A DNA stretch of 37,417 nucleotides from Lentisphaerota bacterium (GCA_015061605.1 SUWH01000024.1:1-37417), one strand, 5' to 3'. Numbered from the stretch's first letter, positions 1 through 9,359 are shown. The notes: generated by a model from the sequence alone, not told the origin. Numbers and translations: made by a program.

Positions 1-27
1 CACAGCCGATATGCCATACCCGCAATT

Positions 28-112
28 TGGTACCGACGGTGGGAGTCGAACCCACAAGCCTTGCGGCACACGGACCTGAACCGTGCGCGTCTGCCAATTC
101 CGCCACGTCGGC
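28..112 (-). tRNA. tRNA-Leu (anticodon CAG)
   Basis: Read on the minus strand, the segment folds as a class II tRNA. It has a 7-bp acceptor stem closed by a G-U pair, a D-arm, a 5-bp anticodon stem (CACGG/CCGTG) around loop TTCAGGT, a long variable arm, a standard TTCGA T-loop and an encoded 3' CCA. The CAG anticodon and long variable arm identify tRNA-Leu reading CUG codons. Confidence 0.95.
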
Positions 113-150
113 ATATTTCAGCCAACCGGTGTTACCCGGTCTGTTTTAAT

Positions 151-179
151 AATATAACCCCGGCTTTGAAATTTTGCAA
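151..179 (-). promoter_or_regulatory. Putative promoter of tRNA-Leu
   Basis: On the minus strand TTGCAA (174-179), a 17-bp spacer and TATATT (151-156) form a sigma-70-like promoter. Transcription would start about 30 nt upstream of the mature tRNA-Leu 5' end. This is a pattern match only. Confidence 0.5.
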
Positions 180-199
180 ATGCAAATCTGATTTTTTTG

Positions 200-301
200 G
201 AATTTTTTCTCGATTATTCCACAGATATCACATAAAACCGGAAAAACTTCTGTTTTCTCAAGTTTTTCAGCGGAAGAAAATTGAATTTTGAAAAAGTGAT
301 T
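200..301. repeat. 102-bp perfect direct repeat, copy 1
   Basis: This block is identical to 502-603. It is AT-rich, carries a CTCGATTATTCC segment, and ends just before a GC-rich variable segment. Together with the variable segment it forms a unit of about 302 bp. No convincing gene is visible in it on either strand. Confidence 0.9.
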
Positions 302-501
302 TTGGCAGATTTTCCTGTCCGAAGCAGTTGCACTCGAAACTGCCTGTTTCCAGTCGGCGGATGCAGTGCGAGGCAAGGTCGGGTTTTGCAAGCGAGAAGC
401 GAGGGGAGTGTACGATTGTACTCGACCCGAGCGGCGAGCGAAGCAAGGCGCGAGATTGCCCGCAATGCGCCGCCGTCCGTTGTTTTTTATGAGACAGCTG
501 T

Positions 502-603
502 GAATTTTTTCTCGATTATTCCACAGATATCACATAAAACCGGAAAAACTTCTGTTTTCTCAAGTTTTTCAGCGGAAGAAAATTGAATTTTGAAAAAGTG
601 ATT
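502..603. repeat. 102-bp perfect direct repeat, copy 2
   Basis: Identical to 200-301 at an offset of 302 bp. The following 230 bp resembles the sequence after copy 1 only in patches: both have a GGCGGATG element, then GTTTTGCAAGC, then AAGCGAG, and both end in a TTTTTTATGA...CTGTG segment (near 483-502 and 810-828). The whole is therefore an ageing tandem duplication of a ~302-bp unit. Confidence 0.9.
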
Positions 604-845
604 CTGTCAGATTTGTTTTGCGCAAGCAAAACGTGCGTGCCGGAAGACCGCACCACCATTAAACACGCAGCATTCAAAACCGGATGATGCAAGCGGCTTG
701 TCAGGGCGGAGCTTTGTGCGAAGACTGGCGGATGGATCGTGCGGCAATGTCGTGTTTTGCAAGCATGAAGCGAGAGGATCCGTCTTCGCCGGACACCGTC
801 GGACATCATTTTTTATGAAATATCTGTGTTTTTTCAAAATCAGCC

Positions 846-874
846 TTGACAAACCGCGGTAGCCATGTTAAATT
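846..874 (+). promoter_or_regulatory. Promoter of the carbohydrate operon
   Basis: TTGACA at 846-851, a 17-bp spacer and TAAATT at 869-874 form a near-consensus sigma-70 promoter. It would start transcription near 881, inside the direct-repeat operator. Confidence 0.7.
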
Positions 875-877
875 AAC

Positions 878-910
878 TGTCATAGCAAAAAAATAAAGTG
901 TCATAGCAAA
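878..910 (+). promoter_or_regulatory. Direct-repeat operator (TGTCATAGCAAA x2)
   Basis: TGTCATAGCAAA occurs exactly at 878-889 and again at 899-910. The two copies are offset by 21 bp, two helical turns, so both lie on one face of the DNA. They sit just downstream of the -10 element and just upstream of the regulator start codon, which suits autoregulatory repression. Binding by the adjacent GntR-type protein is inferred. Confidence 0.6.
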
Positions 911-927
911 CGATACTGGGATATACA

Positions 928-1914
928 ATGCAACATCTAAATTACCAACAGCTTGCCTTAAAAATCATCAGCCGGATAAAAAATGGTGAATATACTGCTG
1001 ACGGGAAAGTGGAAAGCATCCGTGAACTGGCGGCAAAATACGGCGTCGGCAGGCAGGTGGCGACGACCGCGCTCAAATACCTGGCAAAACGTAATTATAT
1101 CTACTTCATCCACGGCAGCGGAACTTATATAAATCAGAGCAAATCTTCCGGTTTGTTTTACCGCATTGCCTACTTTTATTCCAAAAGAAATCTGGCGGTT
1201 TCGGCGATTTCAATGATGCATCTGCTGAATATTGCCGTAAAGAACGGTTTTGAACTGATTCCCGGAAGTAATTTTGAGGAAGATTATTCTTTCCGGGAAT
1301 GGTTGAAAAAGCACAACAATGTCGATGGAGTCATCATGAATGGCGATCTTGATGAAAGTGACCTCTGTTACCTCAAGCGCCATAAAATACCTTATGTGGT
1401 TCACGGCACTCATGCCATATCGCCGGAACATCCTCAATCAACAGTGGATATTGCTGCCAAATCCTGCGAAGAATTCAAAAATCTTTTCCATCAGCACCGG
1501 TGGCAAAAAGTCGCTCTTTTATGCGGTCCCGCTGACAGCCGCTCCTATATGGAATCTGCCGAGGGCTTCAGCATGGCGCAAAAATCTTCCGGCATGGACT
1601 TTTCACCGGAACGCATCCTCACTACTGATACCAACGGGGTAAACGAGTTAACAGAATACTTTGCCAAAGAGATTCCCGATGCCATCGTACTGCTGTGCGA
1701 TTACTGGAAAGGTTTTCAGAAATACTGCCAGCTCCATCCGGAGTTCAAACGTCCGGAGGTGGTGATCCCGGAAATTGAAATTCATCGCGCCCCGGAAGGC
1801 TCATTTGACTGGTATCTGTCAAATGATTCTCACGAAACTGCGGAGAAACTTGCCAACAGAACAATGTCGATTTTATTTGAACAAATATATAAAAATGCAG
1901 GAGGTCAAAAATGA
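928..1914 (+). CDS. GntR-type transcriptional regulator with LacI-like sensor domain
   Basis: A 328-residue protein. Residues 5-70 form a GntR-type winged helix-turn-helix: an amphipathic helix, an IRELAAKYGV recognition region, and an HGSGTYI wing. The rest (about 75-325) resembles the two-lobed periplasmic-binding-protein fold used as a sugar sensor by LacI/GalR regulators. This hybrid architecture is common among sugar-utilisation regulators. The gene heads an operon with a pseudopilin and two secreted glycoside-hydrolase-like proteins, so an oligosaccharide effector is likely. Its stop overlaps the next start as ATGA. The only visible Shine-Dalgarno is a weak TGGGA around 917-921. The paired repeats at 878-910 suggest self-regulation. 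The effector cannot be read from the sequence. Confidence 0.85.
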   Translation: MQHLNYQQLALKIISRIKNGEYTADGKVESIRELAAKYGVGRQVATTALKYLAKRNYIYFIHGSGTYINQSKSSGLFYRIAYFYSKRNLAVSAISMMHLLNIAVKNGFELIPGSNFEEDYSFREWLKKHNNVDGVIMNGDLDESDLCYLKRHKIPYVVHGTHAISPEHPQSTVDIAAKSCEEFKNLFHQHRWQKVALLCGPADSRSYMESAEGFSMAQKSSGMDFSPERILTTDTNGVNELTEYFAKEIPDAIVLLCDYWKGFQKYCQLHPEFKRPEVVIPEIEIHRAPEGSFDWYLSNDSHETAEKLANRTMSILFEQIYKNAGGQK

Positions 1915-2663
1915 AAACACGCCAAACAAAATCATTTACTCTTATCGAACTGCTCGTTGTTATCGCCATCATCGCCATACTGGCAGCAATCATGCTTCCG
2001 GCACTGAACAAAGCTCGCAACCGCGGCAAAGTTTCTGCCTGTCAAAGCAATATAAAACAATTGACCGCAATTCTGCTGCAGTATGCTGAAGATCACAATG
2101 GTGACGGTCCTTCCGGGACCTACTGGGGCACAGGGCAGTCGTATTCTTCACTTGTGATGCGACCATACTTCATGAAAAGTGCTGATGATGCCAAAAGTGT
2201 GAAAATCCAACTGCTTATTTGCCCGGATATGACCGGTCCTCTTGCTGACAGTGTCGGCAACAGTGCAAAAGATGCTTATATACAATCAAGCTATGCAATT
2301 GCCCTGGGAACCGGCGACCGGGGAGCCGATAGACCCAACAGCGTTTGGGGATGGAGTGGAGACTTTCAAGACGAACGGCGCTGTCCGATTCCCGGCTTGA
2401 GATACCTCAACCGTTATGTCCCGGAAAAGAGCAATGCAAGCAATCCGTTTAAAGTCGGTTCAGCTTCCGAAACTCCGGCGGCAGGAGATCTCGCCAACAC
2501 AACCAACTCACCAGTAGGCGGACGCACTTATAATTCCAACCGGATGCCGCACGTCGATGGATGCAACACCAGTTTTCTTGATGGTCATGTGGTTTACACG
2601 CCAAAAAGCAATATGACATATTATGTGCATTACAGTTCCCCCACCAGCCGGATATACTGGTGA
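1911..2663 (+). CDS. Pseudopilin-like secreted protein (type II secretion G-like N-terminus, DUF1559-like)
   Basis: A 250-residue protein with a prepilin-type leader of eight residues ending in Ser, then FTLIE with the conserved Glu at +5 (E13) and a long hydrophobic helix to about residue 35. The C-terminal part holds an HVDGCN segment and FLDGHV, typical of the DUF1559-like pseudopilins expanded in Planctomycetes and Lentisphaerota. The residue before the expected cleavage site is Ser rather than Gly, which may affect prepilin peptidase processing. The ATG overlaps the regulator stop (ATGA), and a GGAGG lies 8 bp upstream. Its position between a sugar regulator and secreted hydrolases suggests a surface or secretion role in polymer use, but function is unproven. 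Confidence 0.85.
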   Translation: MKTRQTKSFTLIELLVVIAIIAILAAIMLPALNKARNRGKVSACQSNIKQLTAILLQYAEDHNGDGPSGTYWGTGQSYSSLVMRPYFMKSADDAKSVKIQLLICPDMTGPLADSVGNSAKDAYIQSSYAIALGTGDRGADRPNSVWGWSGDFQDERRCPIPGLRYLNRYVPEKSNASNPFKVGSASETPAAGDLANTTNSPVGGRTYNSNRMPHVDGCNTSFLDGHVVYTPKSNMTYYVHYSSPTSRIYW

Positions 2664-2682
2664 TTTAAACAAGGGGCTTTTT

Positions 2683-5526
2683 ATGCGAAAAATATTTATT
2701 TTCCTCTGCCTGCTTTCCGCAACTGCTCTCACGGCAGCATTACCGGGCAACAGTATGGTCATCGAAGCTGAAAGTTTGGATCATGACGGCAAATCGTGGT
2801 TTGCCCGTCCCCATTTCACCGGCTGGTACCGCGGCTATCCCTCCGGCGGGAATCATCTTGCCGGATACACCCGACAACAACAACCTGCCACCGGGAAATT
2901 TAAAATTTCCCGTGCCGGTAAATACCGTTTCTGGGTGCGTTATGTTGATCTGACCGCCCGTTTTCAAAAGAACAACGGCTTTGTCATCAAATTGAAACAA
3001 AATGGCAAAGTTATCGCCCAAAAAACCTTTTCCAGAGAATCTCTCCGCAACACGACTGACGGCAAAAAAAAGTGGGGTAAAGGTTTTGCTGTTTTCGTCT
3101 GGAACAATGTGGATTTCAATGCCGATGCCGGCGAAGTCGAGCTGGAACTGACCAAATCGACTCCGACGTCCACCACCGGTTCCGGCGGACGTCATCTGGA
3201 TCTGTTCATCGTGACCGATGATTTAAACTACGAACCCAAACTTTCAGATCTTTATACCGTATTTATCCGGGTGCGGATGCTTGATGAGCAGAAAACTCCC
3301 GTTGCCATCCATATTTTCGGCCGTCACGGCAATAAATTCCGGAACTCCTGGTATCTGCCCCACTTGAATATCAACAAAAAGGGAATTTTCAAAGGCGCCA
3401 ACCGCGGTGCCGGAGATATGCTCAACGATCACATGAGATCCGGCGATGTTTCGCCGTGGATCGAAATCTCCCAATATTTGAATGTTCACAGCTTCGACTA
3501 CCTCACTTTCAGCGCAATAACCGGTTATCACAAAGCTCCCCCTAAAGAAGCCGCGTTTGAGATCCAGTTTTCCCGCACTCCGTCAGAAGCCGGTCTGTGG
3601 AAAAGTTTCCGCCGTTCCGGTTCCGGCAACGCGATGCAGCTGGCGATCGACCTGCTCAACAACCGGCTCGTTTCCGATATCGAAGGCAGCCGCGCTTCGC
3701 TTGCCTACTCAAAAAAAGCCGGAACCGTGGAGGGTAAATACCCGGAAAACTTCCCGTTTGCCACCGGATGCGCCCTGCCACCTGATACCCAGCAGGAGGT
3801 GCTCGACAATGAAATCACGGCATTGAAAAGCATTGGTATAAATTCTTCCAAACACCTTATCGAAAAGAAAGCATTCAAATTTGCGTCCGCCCGCGGCGGA
3901 TTTTTCCACTTGCGCGACAATGACTGTATGCAAATGCCCCGCCGTGATGCTATCGACAAGCGGATGAAAGATTATGCGGAAACGTTGAAAAAAGGTAATA
4001 AAGCACATTCGATCATGCTCATGGATGAACCGGGTTTGCTCTTTGAACACATTACCGGTTGCGCCTACTGCAAAAGCAATTTCCCGGACTATCTGAAGAA
4101 AAACGGGGTAAACCTCGCCGGAGAACCATCCAAAGATAAAAAAGATGCGCTGCGCTACTGGTGGAGCTGCCGCTATTATCAGCATATCATGACCGAATTT
4201 CTCCGGGTCGGCAGCGATGCTTCACTGAAATATATGCCGCATTTGCCGACGGCAGTGAACTTCTCGACGGAACTTCTGGGCGGCAATATGCTCAACCGCA
4301 GCTGCAACTGGTTTGATATTTACAATTCCGGAGCCTTGACCTGCGGCTGGGGTGAAGACTGGGCAAACACTACGAGAACCTATCAGAGCAACGGTTATCT
4401 CTTTTCGGTGCTCCGGGCGGCGTGCCGCAAACGGCAGCTTGGATTCGGCATGATCAACGTACTGGTCGATCGTCCGGAATGGGTGATTCAGTGCAAGGCG
4501 TTTCTGTCGATCGCTCATGGTGCAAAGAGCATAACCTTTTTCAACTACGGTCCCTGGTATGTCAACACCTCCGATTCCCAGAGCCACCGTCCGGAAATCT
4601 ACAAGGCGATAAAAAAGGTCACATTCACCGTCGGCGCAATTGACAAAAATCTGATGGAAACAACTCCGGCACGCGGAGACGCCGCCCAGTTATGGAGCGA
4701 AGCCTCCGACGTCTGGAATATGTTTGAAGACAACCCGTTCGGCAAAGAACGCGTTTATCTCAATCTGCTTTTGCGCCATTGTCAATACCGTATCGACACC
4801 GTAAGCACTTACGATCTGGACACGGTGCTGAATAACTACAAACTGCTTTTTGTCAGCGATTCCCACCTCGAAAGAAAATATGCCCCTGCCATCGAAAAAT
4901 GGGTAAAAAATGGCGGGACACTCTTCCTCACCGCCGGAGCGTTGCAGTTTGATGAATTGAACCGCCCGCTCGGACTGCGGGAAAAGCTTGGTCTTGCCAA
5001 CAATACACTGAAACTTGTCCAGAAATCCGGCAGAGCCTCCTTTGATATGACTAAACTCAAACCGCTTGCCACCTATAAAGGCATCCCGCTGACCGTCGGT
5101 GTGACGCAGCCGCTTGAACAGCAACTAAAACATGGCAAAGGCACCATTATCGAATGGGGATATTTCCCGGGAATAAGTTACATCGGCCAAGCCAAACAAG
5201 CTGCCGGAGCACCCCGGAGTATACTCAACTTCCCTGAAGCCCACCGTCATCTCATAAAGAGAGCCCCGCTTCCGGTCAAACCGCGGATATCCAGTGACAA
5301 CTATCTCATTGAAACCGGACTTCTGGAGGGCAAAGCGGCTGATATGATAGTTCTGTCCAACTGGAGCGGCAAACAACTCAAAACGGAATTGACCCTCAAC
5401 GATGTTCCAGCTTACCGCAAGTTCAATGCTTCCGGGGTAAAACTGCTCAAATCCCGCCGCGAAAACGGAAAACTCATCCTGACCCTCTCCGTTCCCGCCG
5501 GCGGATGTATCGAATGTATCAAATAA
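2683..5526 (+). CDS. Secreted glycoside-hydrolase-like protein (GH42-related architecture)
   Basis: The ATG at 2683 is chosen because AAGGGG lies just upstream and a clean signal peptide follows (MRKIFIFLCLLSATALTA). An in-frame start 60 bp earlier overlaps the pseudopilin and lacks a signal. The mature ~930-residue protein begins with a CBM6/35-like beta-sandwich (about 25-175, with EAESL, GKYRFWVRY and HLDLFIV segments). A central barrel-like region follows, with MLMDEPG at 446-452 (E449 a candidate acid) and a CAYC pair at 460-463, as in GH42-type enzymes. Residues about 700-800 resemble the Rossmann-like beta-galactosidase trimerisation domain (KLLFVSD, VKNGGTLFLTAG). The substrate is unknown. 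Probably an exported hydrolase acting on plant or host glycans, co-transcribed with its neighbours. Confidence 0.75.
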   Translation: MRKIFIFLCLLSATALTAALPGNSMVIEAESLDHDGKSWFARPHFTGWYRGYPSGGNHLAGYTRQQQPATGKFKISRAGKYRFWVRYVDLTARFQKNNGFVIKLKQNGKVIAQKTFSRESLRNTTDGKKKWGKGFAVFVWNNVDFNADAGEVELELTKSTPTSTTGSGGRHLDLFIVTDDLNYEPKLSDLYTVFIRVRMLDEQKTPVAIHIFGRHGNKFRNSWYLPHLNINKKGIFKGANRGAGDMLNDHMRSGDVSPWIEISQYLNVHSFDYLTFSAITGYHKAPPKEAAFEIQFSRTPSEAGLWKSFRRSGSGNAMQLAIDLLNNRLVSDIEGSRASLAYSKKAGTVEGKYPENFPFATGCALPPDTQQEVLDNEITALKSIGINSSKHLIEKKAFKFASARGGFFHLRDNDCMQMPRRDAIDKRMKDYAETLKKGNKAHSIMLMDEPGLLFEHITGCAYCKSNFPDYLKKNGVNLAGEPSKDKKDALRYWWSCRYYQHIMTEFLRVGSDASLKYMPHLPTAVNFSTELLGGNMLNRSCNWFDIYNSGALTCGWGEDWANTTRTYQSNGYLFSVLRAACRKRQLGFGMINVLVDRPEWVIQCKAFLSIAHGAKSITFFNYGPWYVNTSDSQSHRPEIYKAIKKVTFTVGAIDKNLMETTPARGDAAQLWSEASDVWNMFEDNPFGKERVYLNLLLRHCQYRIDTVSTYDLDTVLNNYKLLFVSDSHLERKYAPAIEKWVKNGGTLFLTAGALQFDELNRPLGLREKLGLANNTLKLVQKSGRASFDMTKLKPLATYKGIPLTVGVTQPLEQQLKHGKGTIIEWGYFPGISYIGQAKQAAGAPRSILNFPEAHRHLIKRAPLPVKPRISSDNYLIETGLLEGKAADMIVLSNWSGKQLKTELTLNDVPAYRKFNASGVKLLKSRRENGKLILTLSVPAGGCIECIK

Positions 5527-5553
5527 CAATTTAACATAGTAAAAGGTATTTAT

Positions 5554-8500
5554 ATGAAACACTTTTTATCAATCGCTGTACTTGCGGCAGCAGTTTCGCT
5601 CTCTGGAGCCAACCCCGTACTGCAATGGGCAGACGGGATCGGAAAGAATCTCACCAACCGGTCAGTTGTTTACCGGACGGAGCTGAAAGGCAGCAACACG
5701 GCAAAGAGTTTCATGCTCTTTCTGCCGAACAAAAAAAATATCCGGATCGAAACCGGTAGAGGGCAGGAGAGCCTCACGCTCCAACGGAGTGGCGAAGCGG
5801 TCAATTGGAGCTGGCGAAGCATTGACGGAACTCTGCTGCGCCCGAACCGCATTTACTACCCCAACGGAGTGTTTCAGGATGGATTCAACCTTTCGGGAAC
5901 CCTGCGCCAGTGGAGCTATTTCATCTCCGGAAAATTCCGCCGGGATCTTGACACCGCATTCCTCAAATTTTCCATCGAAGAGCGCAAGGGGAAATTGCAG
6001 ATATTCTTTGATGATATTCTGATGGCAACGGCGGATTCCACAGCGGACATGGCGGGAAAACAGCTTTCCGTAACCCTGCCTCCCGGAACGATGATCAGCA
6101 ATGTCAAAGATGAAAAACTCCCGGAAACAGCAGAACAGTTTTATCCGGTAAAGCTGACCAGCCGCTTCAACGCCTCCGGCCGTCCGGCAAAACTGAACAC
6201 TCCGGACAAGATCGTCACTTTCAAAGGTATCCCGTTTGAAATTTCAGAAAATTCGGTCAAAAACCATTCCTCGATCGACCTCGGTCAATCCCGCTTTATG
6301 GAAGGAACTTTGTCGCGTTCCGTCCGTCCCCATCGCGGCACTTTCGGCGGCAGATGGTACGGAGCTTTGTCCGGCAACCGCAACCGTATCCAGTTCCGCA
6401 TTCCGTTTGCGCCTTATTCAGCGGTCTATCTGCTGGCATCTTTTGAAAAATCCCCTGACCGGACTGCGGATGTTACTGCTCAATTCTACCGGGCATATTC
6501 CGGTTTCCCCAAAAACTACACCGCTGAAAAAGTTGAAGTCAGCGGCAAAGAGCTGCAGTTGATCAAAATTCCGGTCGAACCGGGCAATTTCCGGGATTTC
6601 AGCGACCTCAATACCATGGAAATGGAGCTCACCGGCAAGGTCTATCCCTACCGCAACTGGCCCGATCCGAGCTATTACAGCATCCACCACGGCGGCATCC
6701 CCTCCGGTGTGCAGATTTATGCCGTAACTCTGGAAACACTTCCGGTCACTGTCGATTTCGCTCCGGAAGCATTTGCCAATGTCTGGGTGGATTCAACTCC
6801 CGGCTACCGGGTCACCCTCACCAACCACACCAATAAACCGGTAAAACAGCATTTGAAACTCAACACCATCAGCTTCGATCAAAAAGAGAAACTCGTTCTG
6901 GAGCAGGAAATAACCGTCCCCGCTTCCGGCAAAGCGGTCACCCGCTTTGATCTGCCGGTAAAAAAATACGGCTGGCACGAAGTAAAATTGAACTGCGACG
7001 GCAAAATCTACCGTCATACGCTGGCAAAGGTGCGTAAACGGGAAACCAAAGGCCGTCCATTCAACAGCAAAGGTTTCATGTTCGGCTTCTGGAACGGCAA
7101 AGGGACCCACCAGACTCCGGGCAGAGAGGATTCGCTGAAACTTTTCGGCATGATCGGCTTTGAATCATTCAGTCACAATCCGACTCACATGCTCGATCCG
7201 GTCACCGAAGCTCTTGCCCATAAATACGGCTTCAAAAGTTTCTGGACCCACCATTGCGGTATCCGGACCAAATGGAACATCAGCGACTATGAAAAGAATT
7301 TGAAAAATTCCCAACTTTTCCCCTCACTTATCAGCGAACCGGTATATCTGAATATCTTCGCCGAACCGTGGTGGAGCGGCAACCAGAGCACCCCGTTTGA
7401 ATTTTACGGTGAAAAACCCTATGTCCCGACGGAACAGGAGAAAAAAGAGTATATCCCGTTCAAAGAAAAAGTCCTTGCGGCATCAAAACTTATCCGCAAA
7501 AATTATCCCCATGCAAAAATCCTGATGCCGTGGGGCGACCCCCTCTTTGCCGTGCCGTTTCTGAAAGATCCGGAAACCCGGAACCTCTTTGACGGTATCG
7601 CTTTCGATGCCGGACTTTTTGAACGGCTTCCGGAACAACAGATCCATCAGTGTTCACTCCACCGGATGATGATGTTCCATCATTACTGGAAAAAATACCG
7701 CAAAACTCCTCCGGTGATGATCTCCGTCGAAGGTCCATGCATCGCTCCAGTCGCGGTTGGAGCATTGACCGAAACCGAAAATGCTTCCCATACCGTCCGC
7801 AGTTCGCTGATACTCGGAGCTTACGGTATCAACCGCCAGTTTGCCGCCGAAGGCATCGCCGATTGCGCCTCCTACTGGGGCGAACAGCACTACGGCGGCG
7901 GAGCATTCAGCCGGTTGAACGACCTCAATCCTCATGTGGTCTATGCGGCAATGGCAACTCTGGTGCGCCACTTGCGCCACATGGAATTTGTCCGCTGGGT
8001 ACCGACCGGAAGTCATTCAGTCTACTGTCTGGAATACAAGAGCGCGAAAAACGGCGAACTGCTTCATGTCATGTGGACGATCCGCGGCAAACGCCCGGTC
8101 AAATTCTCAAACAAAGTCAGAGTCTTTGATATGATGGATAACATCAGCAACCGCGCCGTGTTGAGCCCCTGCCCCGTCTTTGTTTACAACAGCGACGGAA
8201 AATTCACCCTCGGTACTCCTGACCACTCCGACATCAAACTTGCCAAAAACCGGGTAAAACTCGGCAACTTCGGCAAAATGAAACTCCGCCAGAGTCAGGA
8301 TCAGGATGATGAATATATCAACTCTTTCCCGCAGGCGGTGCGCCGCTTCCCGGCAGAAATGAAAGTTGAAAAAGTTCCCTCCGGCTTGGCGATCACTCTC
8401 CCGGAACAGAAAAAAGAGCGCTTCATCATGCCCTATTACACCACTTTGACTCTGGAAAAACCGATAACCATCCCCGGCAAAGCCAGCCACATCACCGTCG

Positions 8501-9273
8501 AAGCAACGGCAAATTCCGACTGGGGACGAATCGTCTATGTCCTCAAGGATGCCAAAGGCGAAAAATGGATCAGCGTCGGACAAAAAGACAACTGGAACGT
8601 TGACGACACTCCCAATGCCTCATACTTCAACTTTGACGGCAAACGGCTCGTCCGTTTTGAACTGCCCTCCAATCTGCCCTATGACCGCTTCCGGGAAAAC
8701 GGAAGTACCTGGTGGGGCTGTTACGGCGGAGATCAGATGGTCGATCTGCCGCTTACTCTGGAAAAGGTTTTCATCGAACGCCGCCGCCATGTAATGTATG
8801 TCAACACTTTGGAAAAAGTTGTCGAAAAACCGGTCATCCTCGGCAATCTCTATGCCGAATACGCCTCAAAAGAGATGATGAAGCCGCAGCCGGATTCAGT
8901 CATGCCGATTCTGCCGGAACAAAAGGATGGTTTCAACATCATAAGAGTGCTGGATAAAGCCGGTTCTCTTCCGGCATCTGAAATAACAGAGGTCAACCAT
9001 CCGGATTATCTCTATGACGGAAGCCGCGGATTGTTTTACTTCAAAGAGATGCCGCAAGCGGCAAGTTACGATATCTATTTGAGTTTGAATAAAGATGGTT
9101 CACAGGCGATCTGTCTGGGCAAAAACATCCGCAAATCCGGAACCATGGTCACCGGATTCCTTGCCGATACCGACTTTTACGCCTTTATCGTTTACCGCGA
9201 TAAATCAGGCAGACAATCGAAAGTATCAAAACCGTTCTACTTGAAGTTGAAAGACAATTTCAGCAACAAGTAA
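5554..9273 (+). CDS. Large secreted protein, probable multidomain glycosidase
   Basis: A 1239-residue protein with a signal peptide (MKHFLSIAVLAAAVSLSGA). No family is recognised with certainty. The N-terminal half is beta-rich. From about residue 510 a barrel-like region begins (GFMFGFWNGKG). It contains two strand-end glutamates about 120 residues apart, E604 in FAEPWW and E726 in ISVEGP, which fit the acid/base and nucleophile of clan GH-A retaining glycosidases. A C-terminal beta-sandwich resembling fibronectin type III follows (ASYDIYLSL, about 1170-1235). AAAAGG lies 8-13 bp upstream of the ATG. It is last in the operon and is followed by a strong terminator. The catalytic assignment is inference from spacing and context. 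Confidence 0.65.
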   Translation: MKHFLSIAVLAAAVSLSGANPVLQWADGIGKNLTNRSVVYRTELKGSNTAKSFMLFLPNKKNIRIETGRGQESLTLQRSGEAVNWSWRSIDGTLLRPNRIYYPNGVFQDGFNLSGTLRQWSYFISGKFRRDLDTAFLKFSIEERKGKLQIFFDDILMATADSTADMAGKQLSVTLPPGTMISNVKDEKLPETAEQFYPVKLTSRFNASGRPAKLNTPDKIVTFKGIPFEISENSVKNHSSIDLGQSRFMEGTLSRSVRPHRGTFGGRWYGALSGNRNRIQFRIPFAPYSAVYLLASFEKSPDRTADVTAQFYRAYSGFPKNYTAEKVEVSGKELQLIKIPVEPGNFRDFSDLNTMEMELTGKVYPYRNWPDPSYYSIHHGGIPSGVQIYAVTLETLPVTVDFAPEAFANVWVDSTPGYRVTLTNHTNKPVKQHLKLNTISFDQKEKLVLEQEITVPASGKAVTRFDLPVKKYGWHEVKLNCDGKIYRHTLAKVRKRETKGRPFNSKGFMFGFWNGKGTHQTPGREDSLKLFGMIGFESFSHNPTHMLDPVTEALAHKYGFKSFWTHHCGIRTKWNISDYEKNLKNSQLFPSLISEPVYLNIFAEPWWSGNQSTPFEFYGEKPYVPTEQEKKEYIPFKEKVLAASKLIRKNYPHAKILMPWGDPLFAVPFLKDPETRNLFDGIAFDAGLFERLPEQQIHQCSLHRMMMFHHYWKKYRKTPPVMISVEGPCIAPVAVGALTETENASHTVRSSLILGAYGINRQFAAEGIADCASYWGEQHYGGGAFSRLNDLNPHVVYAAMATLVRHLRHMEFVRWVPTGSHSVYCLEYKSAKNGELLHVMWTIRGKRPVKFSNKVRVFDMMDNISNRAVLSPCPVFVYNSDGKFTLGTPDHSDIKLAKNRVKLGNFGKMKLRQSQDQDDEYINSFPQAVRRFPAEMKVEKVPSGLAITLPEQKKERFIMPYYTTLTLEKPITIPGKASHITVEATANSDWGRIVYVLKDAKGEKWISVGQKDNWNVDDTPNASYFNFDGKRLVRFELPSNLPYDRFRENGSTWWGCYGGDQMVDLPLTLEKVFIERRRHVMYVNTLEKVVEKPVILGNLYAEYASKEMMKPQPDSVMPILPEQKDGFNIIRVLDKAGSLPASEITEVNHPDYLYDGSRGLFYFKEMPQAASYDIYLSLNKDGSQAICLGKNIRKSGTMVTGFLADTDFYAFIVYRDKSGRQSKVSKPFYLKLKDNFSNK

Positions 9274-9285
9274 AACTGTCTTCAG

Positions 9286-9335
9286 CCGGAGCTGCGGCAA
9301 ACGATTCTGTACCGCAGCTCCGGTTTATTTTTTCC
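9286..9335 (+). terminator. Rho-independent terminator of the carbohydrate operon
   Basis: A perfect 12-bp stem (9286-9297 with 9312-9323, CCGGAGCTGCGG paired to its complement) and a 14-nt loop are followed by TTTATTTTTT. It lies 12 bp after the stop of the last operon gene. Confidence 0.93.
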
Positions 9336-9359
9336 GGGCACGGGAAAATTTTTGGTTCA

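Larger units (their letters stand above)
113..845. other. Long non-coding interval with degenerate tandem units
   Basis: Between tRNA-Leu and the regulator promoter there is no open frame with a ribosome-binding site or recognisable protein. The interval holds the tRNA promoter and two ~302-bp repeat units (about 200-501 and 502-835). The GC-rich core of unit 1 (about 355-475) is rich in GCGAG-type words and contains a short imperfect palindrome at 406-423. Short frames of 75-100 codons exist in several phases, but they follow the repeat rather than a gene. Confidence 0.7.
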
